Positions 1 to 9,049 of a stretch of 64,000 bases of DNA are shown piece by piece. A program made the translations under genes and the position numbers. Source of the stretch: Piscinibacter aquaticus. Its GTDB lineage: Bacteria > Pseudomonadota > Gammaproteobacteria > Burkholderiales > Burkholderiaceae_C. Positions within the stretch are counted from its first letter, which is position 1. Every line of letters begins with the position of its first letter. Location of the stretch: positions 1,426,001-1,490,000 of the forward strand of contig VOPW01000001.1 in assembly GCA_007994965.1 (NCBI GenBank), written 5' to 3'. Under the pieces are notes generated by a model, which saw only the letters and a program-made list of their open reading frames with translations, searched no databases and was not told the DNA's origin.

Positions 1-177
1 ACCAGCTTGCGCGAGTGGGCCTATGCCCAGCCCTACGTCAGCTCAGCGCAGCGCGAGGCCGCTCTGCAGCCCTTCCTGCACCGCTACAACTGGCATCGGC
101 CACACTCCGCCCTGAACCGCCAGCCGCCCATGACCCGCATCCCGGCCGTGAGCAACCTCTTGGAACTCAACAGCTAG
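1..177 (+). mobile_element. IS481-family transposase, C-terminal fragment (cut by window edge)
   Basis: Frame 1 is open from the first base and ends with TAG at 175-177, giving 59 residues. They contain the tail of a DDE integrase core with the signature YNWHRPHSALNRQPP, typical of the region after the catalytic Glu in IS481/IS3-type transposases. The N-terminal part and the left end of the element lie outside the window. No clear terminal inverted repeat is visible between the stop and the next start at 188. It borders a copper-handling gene set, so it may mark the edge of an acquired segment; that link is inference. Confidence 0.8.
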
Positions 178-187
178 AGTCACGCCC

Positions 188-593
188 ATGCGTTCGCTGC
201 TGCGTCTGATGCTGCTGTGCCTGATGGCGGTGGCCTTGCCCGTGCAAGGCTTCGCGGCCACGGGGGCACTGCACTGCGCGGCGATGCACGAGCGCATGCA
301 GGTGGCGAGCACGCATCACCACGATGACGGCGCCGATCACCATCACGCGCAGGCCGGCGCGCACCACGACGGCTCGAGCGCCGACACCGGGCCCGACGAC
401 GGCGCCCCCGCGTTGGCGGTGTCTTCAAGTGCAGCGCCTGTGCCGCCTGCTGCGTCGGGCTGGGCCTGCCTGCCAGCACGATCCACGTGCCGCAGGGCTG
501 GCCGAGGTGCTCTCGCTGCAGCCGGCGACTCGCACCGTTGCGCCGTTCCTCACCGGCGGGCCCGAACGCCCACCGCGCACCGTCCTCGCCTGA
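188..593 (+). CDS. Exported His- and Cys-rich protein, probably copper-associated (two frame breaks)
   Basis: It begins with a hydrophobic signal peptide ending near GFAA. A histidine/aspartate-rich stretch follows (THHHDDGADHHH, then further HH pairs), then a cysteine cluster CSACAACC. This architecture is common in small periplasmic proteins next to copper-resistance genes. No enzymatic fold is apparent. The reading frame changes twice: near 405-420, and near 497-502, where restoring CCTGG gives the continuous tail QGLAEVLSLQPATRTV ending at TGA 591-593. A metal-binding role is inferred from composition and from the neighbouring multicopper oxidase, CusF and cupredoxin genes. Confidence 0.65.
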
Positions 594-648
594 GCTCCGT
601 CCGTTCGCCGCGGCGAACGGTGTCGTCGATCTCTTCAGCGAGGGCTGC

Positions 649-961
649 ATGTCCCGATCCCTGTTTGCTGGTGCCTGTCTCGCGGCGGTGAGCGCCGTCG
701 CGCTGGCCCAGACGCCGACCCGCTCCACCCCACCCGATCCGCTCGACCCGCAGGCGGCCGTGCCGCCCGCCCAGTACCGCTCGGCGCTGGCGCCTACCGG
801 CCGCTGGCCGAAGCGCCGGTGGGCTCGTGGAAGGAAGCCAACGAACGCGTCAACCGCATCGGCGGCTGGCGCGCGTATGCCCGCAGGCGGCGGCGCCAGT
901 GCCGACCGCCCCGGCGGCGTCGTCACCGGCTGCCCTGGCGGTGCCGGCGCACCGGCATTGA
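649..961 (+). CDS. Small exported protein of the copper cluster, function unknown (two frame breaks)
   Basis: The ATG at 649 opens a clear signal peptide (SLFAGACLAAVSAVALAQ). After it comes a Pro-rich linker and the motif YRSALAAYRPLAEAPVGSWKE (read across a break near 790-795), then RVNRIGGWRAYAR. An Ala/Pro-rich tail ends in a His at TGA 959-961. Proteins with a YRPxxxxPVGSW...GGWRAYAR core sit just before CusC-type outer-membrane factors in other proteobacterial copper clusters; this is from memory of the family. A second break near 882 fits loss of one C from CCAGG. I do not know its biochemical role. The stop lies 7 bases before the next gene. Confidence 0.55.
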
Positions 962-968
962 GGTGCCC

Positions 969-2369
969 ATGACTCCGATGCGAATCACCGTGCTGGCGAC
1001 GGCCGCACTGCTGGCCGGCTGCGCCACGTTCTCCGACGACGGCGGCTTCGGCACCGTCCAGCAAGCGGCGAAGCAGCACCTCGGCCAGGAAGTGCGCTGG
1101 GCACGCAGTGCCGAGGACCGCGAAGCGATCGAGCGCCGCGTGGCCGAACTGCTGCAGCAGCCGCTGGGCATCGACGCGGCCGTGCAACTCGCGCTGCTCA
1201 ACAACCCGGGCCTGCAGGCCGCGTACTTCGAGCTCGGCATCACCGAGGCCGATCTCGTTCAGGCCGGCCGCCTGCCCAACCCGGGTTTCGGTTTCGCTCG
1301 CCTGACGAAGGGCGAGGAGATCGAGTGGGAGCGCGGACTGCACTTCAACCTGAGTTCGCTGCTCGCCCTGCCGATGAAGCGGCAGATCGAGCAGCGCCGC
1401 TTCGCGCAGGCCCAGGGCGCGGCGGCGATGGCCGTGCTGACACTCGCGGCCGATACCCGCAAGGCCTGGGTGCAGGCCGTGGCTGCCGAGGAGTCGCTGC
1501 GCTATGCCACGCAGGTGATGCAGGCCGCCGACGCCGGCGCCGAACTCGCCCGGCGCATGGCGCAGGCCGGCAACTTCAGCCCGTTGCAGCGGTTGCGCGA
1601 GCAGTCGTTCTCGGCCGATGCCGCCATCGGCCTGGCGCGCGCGAAGCAGGCGCGTCTGGCCACGCGCGAGCGGCTCACGCGGCTGCTCGGCCTGTGGGGG
1701 CGCAGACCGACTTCAAGCTGCCCGAACGCCTGCCCGATCTGCCGGCCACACCGCGTGAGCTGCCTGACGTGGAGCGCATCGCGATCGCCCAGCGCCTGGA
1801 TGTGCAGGGCGCGAAGCTGGCCACCGAGCAGACGGCGAAGTCGCTGGGCCTCACCCGCACCACGCGCTTCGTCAACGTGCTCGAGCTCGGCTACGTGCGC
1901 AACAGCTCGAACGAAGCGCCGGTGCAGCGCGGCTGGGAGGTCGGCTTCGAGCTGCCGCTTTTCGACTGGGGCACGGCGCGCGTGGCCAAGGCCGAGAGCC
2001 TGTACCGGCAGTCGCTCGCGCGTGCGGCCGAGACGGCGATCAACGCGCGCTCCGAGGTGCGCGAAGCCTACGGCGCCTACCGCAGCGCGTGGGACGTGGC
2101 GAAGCACCACCGCGACGAGATCGTGCCGCTGCGGCAGCGCATCGCCGAGGAGAACGTGCTGCGCTACAACGGCATGCTGATCGGCGTGTTCGAACTGCTC
2201 GCCGATGCGCGTGCACAGATTGCCGGCGTGAACGCCGCGATCGAGGCGCAGCGCGACTTCTGGCTCGCGCAGGCCGACCTCGACATGGCGCTGCTCGGCA
2301 AGCCCAGCCTCGCCGCGGCCACCGCGCTGTCTGTGTCGCCGGCGACCCGACGCCGGCGGCGGCCACTGA
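969..2369 (+). CDS. TolC/CusC-like outer-membrane efflux lipoprotein (frame break near 1700)
   Basis: The start at 969 gives a lipoprotein signal with lipobox LLAGC. About 440 residues follow, made largely of long amphipathic helices as in the OEP family of RND efflux systems, with the two-fold repeat expected of TolC/CusC. Landmarks are ALLNNPGLQAAYFELGI in repeat 1 and QRLDVQGAKL in repeat 2. The frame changes near 1700, where a run of G appears one base short (LLGLWGAQTDFKLPERLP when restored). The exact C-terminus is uncertain; a second slip near 2340 would place the stop at 2367-2369, 13 bases before the multicopper oxidase. No inner-membrane RND pump or membrane-fusion gene lies in the window, so its partner is unknown. 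Confidence 0.8.
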
Positions 2370-2382
2370 ACGGAAACGAACC

Positions 2383-3795
2383 ATGGTTTCACGACGCAAT
2401 TTCCTCTCCGGCGCCGGTGCGATCACCGCCGCCGCCAGCGCCGCGGCGGTCAGCAAGGTGGCGATGGCCGCCTTGCCCGAGCCGGTGCTGCAAACGAGGC
2501 CCGACACCATGCCGCCGCTGGTGCCGAACACAGGCCGCCCGTACAACCCGGTGGTCACGCTCAACGGGTGGACCTTGCCCTGGCGCATGAACAACGGCGT
2601 CAAGGAGTTCCATCTCGTCGCCGAGCCGGTGGTGCGCGAGATGGCGCCCGGCTTCAAGGCGCACCTGTGGGGCTACAACGGACAGAGCCCGGGGCCGACC
2701 ATCGAGGTGGTGGAGGGCGACCGCGTGCGCATCTTCGTCACCAACAAGCTCGGCGAACTGCACAGCGTGCACTGGCACGGCCAGCGCCTGCCCAACGGCA
2801 TGGACGGCGTCACCGGCCTCACGCAGCCGGGTATTCCGCCGGGCAAGACCTTCGTCTACGAGTTCGTCGCGCGGCGCCCCGGCACCTTCATGTACCACCC
2901 GCATGCCGACGAGATGGTGCAGATGGCGATGGGCATGTACGGCTTCTGGATCACGCACCCGAAGGCGAAGCACCCGCTGATCGACGAGGTCGACCGCGAC
3001 TTCTGCTTCCTGCTCAATGCCTTCGACATCGAGCCGGGTAGCTACACGCCCAAGGTGATGACGATGCTCGACTTCAACCTGTGGGGCTGGAACAGCCGCA
3101 TCTTTCCGGGCATCGACCCGCTGGTGGTGGGCTTCAAGGACAAGGTGCGCATCCGCGTCGGCAACCTGACGATGACCAACCACCCGATCCACCTGCACGG
3201 CCACGAGTTCCTCGTCACCGGCACCGACGGCGGGCCGACGCCGAAGAGCACGCGCTGGTACGAGGTGACCACCGACGTGGCGGTGGGCCAGATGCGGCAG
3301 ATCGAGTTTCTTGCCGACGAGGAGGGCGACTGGGCCTTCCACTGCCACAAGAGCCACCACACGATGAATGCGATGGGCCATGGCGTGCCGACGATGATCG
3401 GCGTCGACCACAGCCGGTGGCGCGGCAGATCACCAACCTGATCCCCGACTACATGGTGATGGGCGAACGCGGCATGAAGGACATGACCGAGATGCAGATG
3501 CCGCTGCCGGAGAACACCGCGCCGATGATGGCCGGCCAGGGGCCGTTCGGCGCCGTGGGCATGGGCGGCATGTTCAGCGTGGTCAAGGTGCGGCGCGGGC
3601 AGAAGCGCGGCGATTACAGCGACCCGGGCTGGTTCCGGCACCCGCCGGGCACGGTGGCTCACGAGTTCACCGGCGCGCTGCCCGACCCCGCGCGCTTCCA
3701 GGCCGAAGGCGGTGGCTCGATGGCGCCGGCGGCGGCCGGCACGGGACTTCGAAGTGACGGTGCGAAAGCCCGGAGGTGCCCATGGCCATCATTGA
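2383..3795 (+). CDS. Tat-exported multicopper oxidase (CopA/CueO type; two frame breaks)
   Basis: The N-terminus carries a twin-arginine signal (SRRNFLSG) ending near residue 33. The four copper-binding motifs of a multicopper oxidase are present: HWHG near residue 130, YHPHAD near 170, HPIHLHGHEF near 270 and FHCHKSHH near 322. The likely role is periplasmic oxidation of Cu(I) to the less permeant Cu(II). The frame slips at about 3415 (CCAGG read as CCGG) and near 3744. With both restored, the tail reads DFEVTVRKPGGAHGHH and stops at 3793-3795, overlapping the next gene. At about 470 residues it is shorter than classic plasmid CopA and lacks a long Met-rich insert, though a short Met-rich stretch lies near 3460-3600. 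Confidence 0.87.
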
Positions 3796-4297
3796 GCGGC
3801 TGCTGCTCGCCGCGCTGCTGGGCATGGCGGCGCCTCTGGCGCTCGCGCATGGCGACGCCGAACATTCGAAGCCCCCCGGCCCTGTGGTCAAGGAGCAGAA
3901 GGACTGGGGCATCGCCGGCGACCGCCGCGCGGCGAGGCGCAGCATCGAGGTCGGCATGGGTGACGACATGCGCTTCACGCCGGATCGAATCGCGGTGCGC
4001 GAGGGCGAGACCGTGCGCTTCGTGATCCGCAACCGTGGCAAGCTGATGCACGAGTTCGTGATCGGCACGAAGCGCGAGCTCGACGAGCACGCCGCGCTGA
4101 TGGCGAAGTTTCCCGACATGGCGCACGACGAGCCCTACATGGCCCATGTGCCGCCCGGCCGCACGGGCGAGATCGTCTGGACCTTCAACCGCGCAGGCGA
4201 ATTCCAGTTCGCCTGCCTGATCGCCGGCCACTACCAGGCCGGCATGGTGAAACGCGGTCGTCGTGACCCCCGCCACTTCGAGGAGTCGATGAGATGA
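3782..4297 (+). CDS. Cupredoxin-domain exported copper protein
   Basis: An exported protein with a signal peptide ending at LALAHG, followed by a plastocyanin-like domain. The probable type 1 copper ligands are His in LMHEF and Cys/His/Met in FACLIAGHYQAGM. I chose the ATG at 3782 because GGAGG lies 5 bases upstream; the GTG at 3776 would overlap that Shine-Dalgarno sequence. The 3' end may hold an indel near 4255: a shifted frame reads VVVTPATSRSR and stops at 4290-4292, the usual ending of this family, instead of 4295-4297. It overlaps the end of the multicopper oxidase, suggesting translational coupling, and probably shuttles copper in the periplasm. Confidence 0.82.
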   Translation: MAIIERLLLAALLGMAAPLALAHGDAEHSKPPGPVVKEQKDWGIAGDRRAARRSIEVGMGDDMRFTPDRIAVREGETVRFVIRNRGKLMHEFVIGTKRELDEHAALMAKFPDMAHDEPYMAHVPPGRTGEIVWTFNRAGEFQFACLIAGHYQAGMVKRGRRDPRHFEESMR

Positions 4298-4762
4298 ACA
4301 CAAGCATTTCCCGCCGCCGCTTCAACCTGGCCAGCGTCGCCGCGCTGGTGGCGCCCGCCTGGGCCGCAGCCCAGGCGCCGAGCGTGCATGTCGAGGTCTG
4401 GAAGAGCCCCACCTGCGGCTGCTGCAAGGACTGGATCACGCACATGGAGAAGAGCGGCTTTCGATTCACCGTTCACGAGGTCGGCAATACCGCGATGCGC
4501 CAGCGCATGAAGGTGCCCATGGCGCTGGGCTCGTGCCACACCGCGGTGATCGGCCGCTATGCGATCGAGGGCCACGTGCCGGCGCGCGATGTGCAGCGCC
4601 TGCTCAAGGGAGAAGCCCGAGGCGATCGGCCTGACCGTGCCCGGCATGCCGGTCGGCTCGCCGGGCATGGACGGCCCCGAGTACGGCGGCCGCAAGGATC
4701 CCTACGACGTGCTGCTGATCGCGATGGACGGCAGCACGCGCGTATTCAGTTCCTACCGTTGA
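4294..4762 (+). CDS. DUF411 metal-binding protein (frame break near 4610)
   Basis: It begins with a signal sequence containing SRRRFNLAS, possibly Tat. The mature domain shows the DUF411 hallmarks: VWKSPTCGCCKDW with a C-x-CC motif near residue 45, and a distal Cys in GSCHTAVIG. The C-terminal GMPVGSPGMDGPEYGGRKDP matches the family once one extra G in a short run near 4610 is removed. DUF411 proteins accompany copper and silver resistance genes and probably bind Cu(I) through these cysteines; biochemical evidence is sparse. Its start overlaps the end of the cupredoxin gene. Confidence 0.85.
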
Positions 4763-4780
4763 CCTTCAAGGAGAACCGAT

Positions 4781-5065
4781 ATGAAGAAGACACTGTCGCT
4801 GCTGGCGATGACGCTGGCCTTCATCGCCGGCACCGTGCGCGCCAATGACCTGACCGATGCCGAAGTGCGCAAGGTCGACAAGGACGCCGGCAAGCTGACG
4901 CTGAAGCATGGCGAAATCAGGAACCTCGACATGCCGCCGATGACCATGGTCTTCGCCGTCAAGGACAAGGCCATGCTCGATCAGGTCAAGGCCGGCGACA
5001 AGGTGAAGTTCAAGGCCGCCAAGGAAGGCGGCAACTACGTCGTCACCGAGATCCAGAAGCCCTGA
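4781..5065 (+). CDS. CusF-like periplasmic copper-binding protein
   Basis: A 94-residue intact protein with a signal peptide (cleavage near VRAND) and a small beta-barrel domain containing NLDMPPMTMVFAVKD. This motif supplies the methionines that bind Cu(I) in CusF, although the usual upstream His is here embedded in KHGEIRN. A strong Shine-Dalgarno (AAGGAGA) precedes the ATG. In CusCBA systems CusF delivers Cu(I)/Ag(I) to the pump; no pump gene is in this window, so it may serve a remote one. Confidence 0.85.
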   Translation: MKKTLSLLAMTLAFIAGTVRANDLTDAEVRKVDKDAGKLTLKHGEIRNLDMPPMTMVFAVKDKAMLDQVKAGDKVKFKAAKEGGNYVVTEIQKP

Positions 5066-5074
5066 CCGGACCCC

Positions 5075-5598
5075 ATGGACACGCTGGCGCATGCGCTGTG
5101 GGCCGGGCTCGGCCTCGTGGCGGCGCGCCGGCGCATGGCGATCCGCCGCGCGTGGTTGCGGCGTCAATCGGTCTGGCGGTGCTGCCCGATCTCGCGCATC
5201 TCGTGCCGCTTCTGGCCGATGGCGGCGGCTGGCATACGCTGGCCGGCTACATCACGGCCACGCCGGGCCACGAGCCCGCACTCCCACCGTTGGTGGCGAT
5301 GCTGTCGCACCACCTGCATTGCATCGGTCACAGCGCGGTGATCGCGGGCTGGTCACGTGTGCGGCTTTGGCGCTGGCGACGGCAATGGCTGATCCCGCTG
5401 GCCGGCTGGTGGTCGCACATCGTGATCGACGTCTTCACCCACTCGGCCGATTTCTACCCGGTGCCGGTGCTGTATCCGTTCACGCAACGCGGCTTCGATG
5501 GCCCGGCCTGGAACACGCCGGGTTTCCAGCTCGCCAACTACGCGGCGCTGGTGCTCACCGCAATCGCGCTGTGGTGCACCCGTCGGCGCGGCCGCTGA
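5075..5598 (+). CDS. Membrane-bound metal-dependent hydrolase-like protein (frame break near 5150)
   Basis: The N-terminus MDTLAHALWAGLG resembles the YdjM/DUF457 family of membrane-bound putative metal-dependent hydrolases, which begin with a conserved T-H motif. After one missing G is restored near 5150, the chain reads VVAASIGLAVLPDLAHLVPLL. It then has further histidines (HHLHCIGHS, WWSHIVIDVFTH) and several hydrophobic segments. The HxxxD arrangement WSHIVIDVFTHS is typical of the family. The activity of this family is not established. It follows the CusF gene by 9 bases and is probably co-transcribed with the copper genes. Confidence 0.65.
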
Positions 5599-5602
5599 GC
5601 CG

Positions 5603-6241
5603 CTAGCGCAGCACGTTGGTGACGAAATAGATGGCCGCCTTGGCCATCGCCCAGACGATGCCCGAGACCAGCGCAGCCGCGCCGATGGCGGTGGCGAATC
5701 CGACCAGCACCCACACGCCGTCGCGCTCGAGGATGCCCATCGCCAGCAGGCAGATGGCCAGCGCCGGCAACATGTTGCCCATCGGGATCGGCAGGAACAC
5801 CGCCACTGCCATCAGCAGGCATACCGCGCCGACCACCGATTCCATCGCGCCCACGGCCAATGGCGTGAGCCGCGGCCGCATCAGCCGTTCGGCGCGCGCC
5901 AGCCACGGCGTCACGCGCTGCACCATGGTGGCGAAGTCGCTGCGCGCCATCGAACGGCTCGCAATGAAGGACGGGAGCCGGGGCCTTCATGTTGAAGGCC
6001 ATCTGCGCGGCCAGGAAGAGCAGCGGCGCACCGAGGATCGCCGAGGTGCCCGGCGGCATCGGCAACACGTTGGGCAGCGCGCAAAGACGAACAGCAGCGC
6101 GGCGATGGCGCGATCGCCCAGCGCATCGAGCAGGTCGACCACGGCAATGCGCTCGCGCTGGCTGTCGTCGGCCAGCGCTCGCAGCATGGCCGACAGCGTG
6201 GCCTTGTGCGGATGGGTGTCGAGCGGAATTGGATCGGTCAT
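5603..6241 (-). CDS. ExoD family exopolysaccharide-synthesis membrane protein (two frame breaks)
   Basis: On the minus strand the first third reads LSAMLRALADDSQRERIAV and DLLDALGDRAIAALLF. After a break near 6080 it continues as LPNVLPMPPGTSAILGAPLL. After a second break near 5980 it becomes SMARSDFATMVQRVTPWL and LPIPMGNMLPALAICLLAMG. These are the signature blocks of ExoD, a polytopic inner-membrane protein first linked to exopolysaccharide production and alkaline tolerance in rhizobia. The second break fits loss of two bases from CCTGG. It converges with the hydrolase gene ending at 5598, only 4 bases away. Confidence 0.8.
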
Positions 6242-6281
6242 GCGGCGGGCGCGGATTCTATCCAGCGCACCCGATGACCCG

Positions 6282-6845
6282 TCAGCCCACCAGCAACCGG
6301 GCCAGCACCTCGGGTTCGCCGTTCGATCGCGGGCGCAGCACCGGGCCCTCGCCGGAACTGCTGCCTTCGCCGGTCAGCGCCGACAGCACGAACATGTGCG
6401 TCACCCACACCTCGAACTGGCCCGGGCGCTTCGCAGCCGCTGCCAGCGAGCGCCGCAGCGCGCGCAGCGATTCGGCATTGGTCGCCTCGGAGTAGCCGCG
6501 CGGCGAGCCGAGCGTGGCATCGACCTCCGGCGTGCCGAAGGCCAGCGTGGCCGTGTCGACACAGCGGCACCAGGGGCTGGAGCGCACCCGCTGCGGCTTC
6601 AGCGAACGCTGCTCGAACCACTCGCCGATGCGCCGTGCCTGCGCACGGCCTTCGTCGCTGAGGTTGCGCTGCGTGCTGCACTCGCCGAGCTTGAAGCCCG
6701 GCGGATCGAAGGTGCCCGGCGCCAGCGCGTGGCGGAACGCGATCACCACGCCGCCGCTGCGCAGCAGCGCCTCGGCATCGGCCGCGCGCGCCGTGCCCAG
6801 CGGCGAGGCGAGTGCAGCCAGCAGCAGCGGGCGGCGCGTGATCAT
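6282..6845 (-). CDS. Exported histidine phosphatase family protein
   Basis: I placed the start at 6845, where MITRRPLLLAALASPLGTARA forms a signal peptide. The mature protein has IAFRHALAPG in place of the usual RHG catalytic motif, then LSDEGRAQARRIGEWF, VRSSPWCRC and a late VTHMFVLSALTG containing the second histidine. These fit a subgroup of exported phosphoglycerate-mutase-like phosphatases. The substrate is unknown. The distance to the metallo-beta-lactamase gene upstream is 4 bases, so the two are likely co-transcribed. Confidence 0.78.
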   Translation of the reverse strand: MITRRPLLLAALASPLGTARAADAEALLRSGGVVIAFRHALAPGTFDPPGFKLGECSTQRNLSDEGRAQARRIGEWFEQRSLKPQRVRSSPWCRCVDTATLAFGTPEVDATLGSPRGYSEATNAESLRALRRSLAAAAKRPGQFEVWVTHMFVLSALTGEGSSSGEGPVLRPRSNGEPEVLARLLVG

Positions 6846-6849
6846 CGGT

Positions 6850-7818
6850 TCAGGCCACCGGCTGGAAGGCGTAGCCCGAGCCCTGCGCCACGGCACGGCC
6901 GAAGGCGGGGAAGGGGAAGTGGAAGCCGCCGATCATCGCCTTGGCATCGACGATGCGCTGCAGCGTCTCGCGGCGCACCTTGCGCGCGGCCTCGGCATCC
7001 ATGTCGAAGGTGACAGCCCAGTCGGGGTTGCGCGCGAACAGCGCCGGCACGTTGGTCAGGTCGCCCACGTAGAAGAAGCTCTGGCCGGCCGACTGCAGCT
7101 GGAACAGCGTGTGGCCGGGCGTGTGGCCGAAGGCCGCCACCGAGCGGATGCCCGGCGCCACCTCGCTGCCCGGCTCGAAGCGCACCAGCATGTCGGACGG
7201 CATCTGCGCGAAGACGCGGCGCGCATTCTGGAACGCGCCCTTCATGCCTTCCGGCGCGGCGTTCATCTTCGCGTCGTCCATCCAGAAGGCGTGCTCGGGT
7301 GCCGGCACCAGCACCTTGGCCTTCGGGAAGACGAACTCGCCGGCCTTGTTGCGCAGGCCGTTGATGTGGTCGCCGTGGTAGTGGGTGATCAGCACGGTGT
7401 CGATATCGCCCGGCTGCACGCCGGCGGCGCGCATGTTCTCCAGCAGCTTGCCCGTGGTGGGGCCGCCGAACTCGCCGAGACCGGTGTCCATCAGGATGCG
7501 CCGGCCGCCGGCCATGACCAGGAAGGGCGTGAACGGCACGTCGATGTAGTCGGTGGGCAGGTTCTGCGAGGCGAGCAGCGCGCGCACTTCGGCGATCGGG
7601 GCGTTCTTGACGAACTCTTCGCCCAGTGGCCGGCGCGCGATGCCGTCGATCAGCGACACGACCTCGACGTCGCCGACCTTGATGCGCCGAAAGCCCGGCG
7701 AGGGCAGCGTCGGCGTGCCGAAGTTCAGGGCGTTCTGTGCCCACACGGGCACGAAGGAGCCGGCGGCGTAGGCGAGCGGGGCGGTGATGGCCGCGCCGAG
7801 AAACTGGCGACGAAGCAT
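6850..7818 (-). CDS. Exported metallo-beta-lactamase-fold hydrolase
   Basis: The ATG at 7818, preceded by GGAGAG, gives a Tat-like leader (LRRQFLGAAI). The metal-binding signature HYHGDHINGL lies near residue 140, with GHTPGHT and YVGDLTN further on and a final His in IGGFHFPFP. This is the zinc-hydrolase layout of the MBL superfamily in its exported, quorum-quenching or arylsulfatase-like branch; the substrate cannot be read from sequence. It is intact and about 322 residues long. In-frame upstream codons reach 7899 but lack a ribosome-binding site. Confidence 0.85.
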   Translation of the reverse strand: MLRRQFLGAAITAPLAYAAGSFVPVWAQNALNFGTPTLPSPGFRRIKVGDVEVVSLIDGIARRPLGEEFVKNAPIAEVRALLASQNLPTDYIDVPFTPFLVMAGGRRILMDTGLGEFGGPTTGKLLENMRAAGVQPGDIDTVLITHYHGDHINGLRNKAGEFVFPKAKVLVPAPEHAFWMDDAKMNAAPEGMKGAFQNARRVFAQMPSDMLVRFEPGSEVAPGIRSVAAFGHTPGHTLFQLQSAGQSFFYVGDLTNVPALFARNPDWAVTFDMDAEAARKVRRETLQRIVDAKAMIGGFHFPFPAFGRAVAQGSGYAFQPVA

Positions 7819-7890
7819 GAGCGACTCTCCGGTATTGTTGTGAACGGATGGGTCGCGATGATGGCGAGTCGCCGCGGCGCTCGCAGCCCG

Positions 7891-7920
7891 CGCCGCCAAT
7901 CACCGTGGCGGCGCGGGGTT
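7891..7920. terminator. Hairpin between two minus-strand genes, weak terminator candidate
   Basis: Arms CGCCGCCA (7891-7898) and TGGCGGCG (7906-7913) pair perfectly around a 7-base loop and are followed on the plus strand by CGGGGTTTT. The T-run is on the wrong strand for the minus-strand DUF4337 gene that ends at 7938, so a terminator role is doubtful. Confidence 0.3.
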
Positions 7921-7937
7921 TTCGCTCCGCAGAGCGC

Positions 7938-8512
7938 CTAGACGTGGAACCGGGCCGCCGCGCCGAGTGCGATGCCCAGCGCGCTGACGCCGAACATGAG
8001 GTACTCGAGCCGCTTGCTCTTGGTCAGCAGCGCGATGGCCGCCATCGCGATGGCCACCTGCAGCGCGGTCGTCGCCTGCGCCCAGCGATGGTGCTCGTGC
8101 ATTTGCGCGGCGCTGCGCTCGTCGAAGGCCTTGGCCTCGGCCTCGAGCTTCTCGGCCGCGGCCTTGATCTCGGCCTTCTCGGCCTTGTAGCGCTTGATCT
8201 CCTCCTGGTAGAACGGCTTGCGCGCCTCGGGCACGAGTTCGAGCGCCAGTTCCGAGAGGTTCTGCTTGCCACTCTTGGCTGGTAGTAGTTCCACTGGTTC
8301 GACGCCTCGGTCTTCTTGATCGCGGCGTCGTTCTTCAGCAGGCCGGCATTGGCCTGCGTGGCGCCGCCCATGTAGGCGAACAGCGCGCCGACGGTGGCGA
8401 TCACGGCCGTCACCACCGCGATCTGGCCGGCCATGCCGGTGGGTTCGTGCTGCGCCGCATGTTCGACTTCGTGGTCGTGCGGCCCGTGGACGTGAAAGCC
8501 AGCTCCGGACAT
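7938..8512 (-). CDS. DUF4337 family membrane protein (frame break near 8284)
   Basis: The start at 8512 gives a His-rich N-terminus (FHVHGPHDHEVEHAAQH), then a transmembrane segment AVVTAVIATVGALFAYMGG, TQANAGLLKNDAAIKKTEA and NQWNYYQ. After one G is restored in CCAGG, the chain continues as AKSGKQNLSELALELVPEA, a charged coiled-coil-like segment and two C-terminal transmembrane helices. This matches DUF4337, whose function is unknown. Its start codon lies 2 bases beyond the folA stop, so the genes are coupled. Confidence 0.85.
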
Positions 8513-8513
8513 C

Positions 8514-9024
8514 TCAATCAGCCTCTTGTCGTGTGTAGTGGTTGAAGCGGTAGCCGACGCCCGCGGCGCTGACGTGCGGCTCTGAGGAAGACTGGCGGAA
8601 CTGCGCGCGCGGCCAGTCGGGGAAAAGGACATCGCCCTCCAGATCGGCGTCGATCTCGGTGAGCACCAGTTCGTTGGCGCGGGGCAGGGCGAGTGCATAG
8701 AGCTCGGCGCCGCCGATCACGAAGACCTTGGTGGCGTCGGCCACCAGCGCGAGCGCGTCGTCGAGCGATGCCGCGCGATCGGCGCCCTCGGCGCGCCAGT
8801 CGGCGTTGCGGCTCACCACGATGTTGCGGCGCCCGGGCAGCGGCCGGAAGCGCGCGGGCAGCGAATCCCAGGTCTTGCGGCCCATGATCACCGGGCAACC
8901 CATGGTGACGCGGCGGAAATGCTTCTGGTCTTCGCTCGTGCCAGACCAGTTCGCCGCCGCGGCCGATCACGCGGTTGCGGGCGACGGCGGCGATCAGCGC
9001 GAGGGTGGGGTGGCGGTTCGTCAT
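8514..9024 (-). CDS. folA: Dihydrofolate reductase (frame break near 8940)
   Basis: It reduces dihydrofolate to tetrahydrofolate with NADPH. Visible signatures are LALIAAVARNRVIG at the N-terminus, MGRKTWDSLP, LPGRRNIVVSRN, VFVIGGAELY and LVLTEIDADLEGDVLFP. A break near 8940 lies just before the active-site region; restoring an AG dinucleotide gives LVWHESEDQKHFRR. The restored length of 170 residues is normal. Because the gene is essential in most bacteria, the break is almost certainly a sequence error. Confidence 0.93.
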
Positions 9025-9049
9025 CCGCCTATTGTCGCGGCGCGTCGGA

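Noticed and set aside
7891..7920. Strong terminator between the DUF4337 and metallo-beta-lactamase genes
   Set aside because: The T-run lies on the plus strand while both flanking genes are on the minus strand, so I list it only as a weak hairpin.
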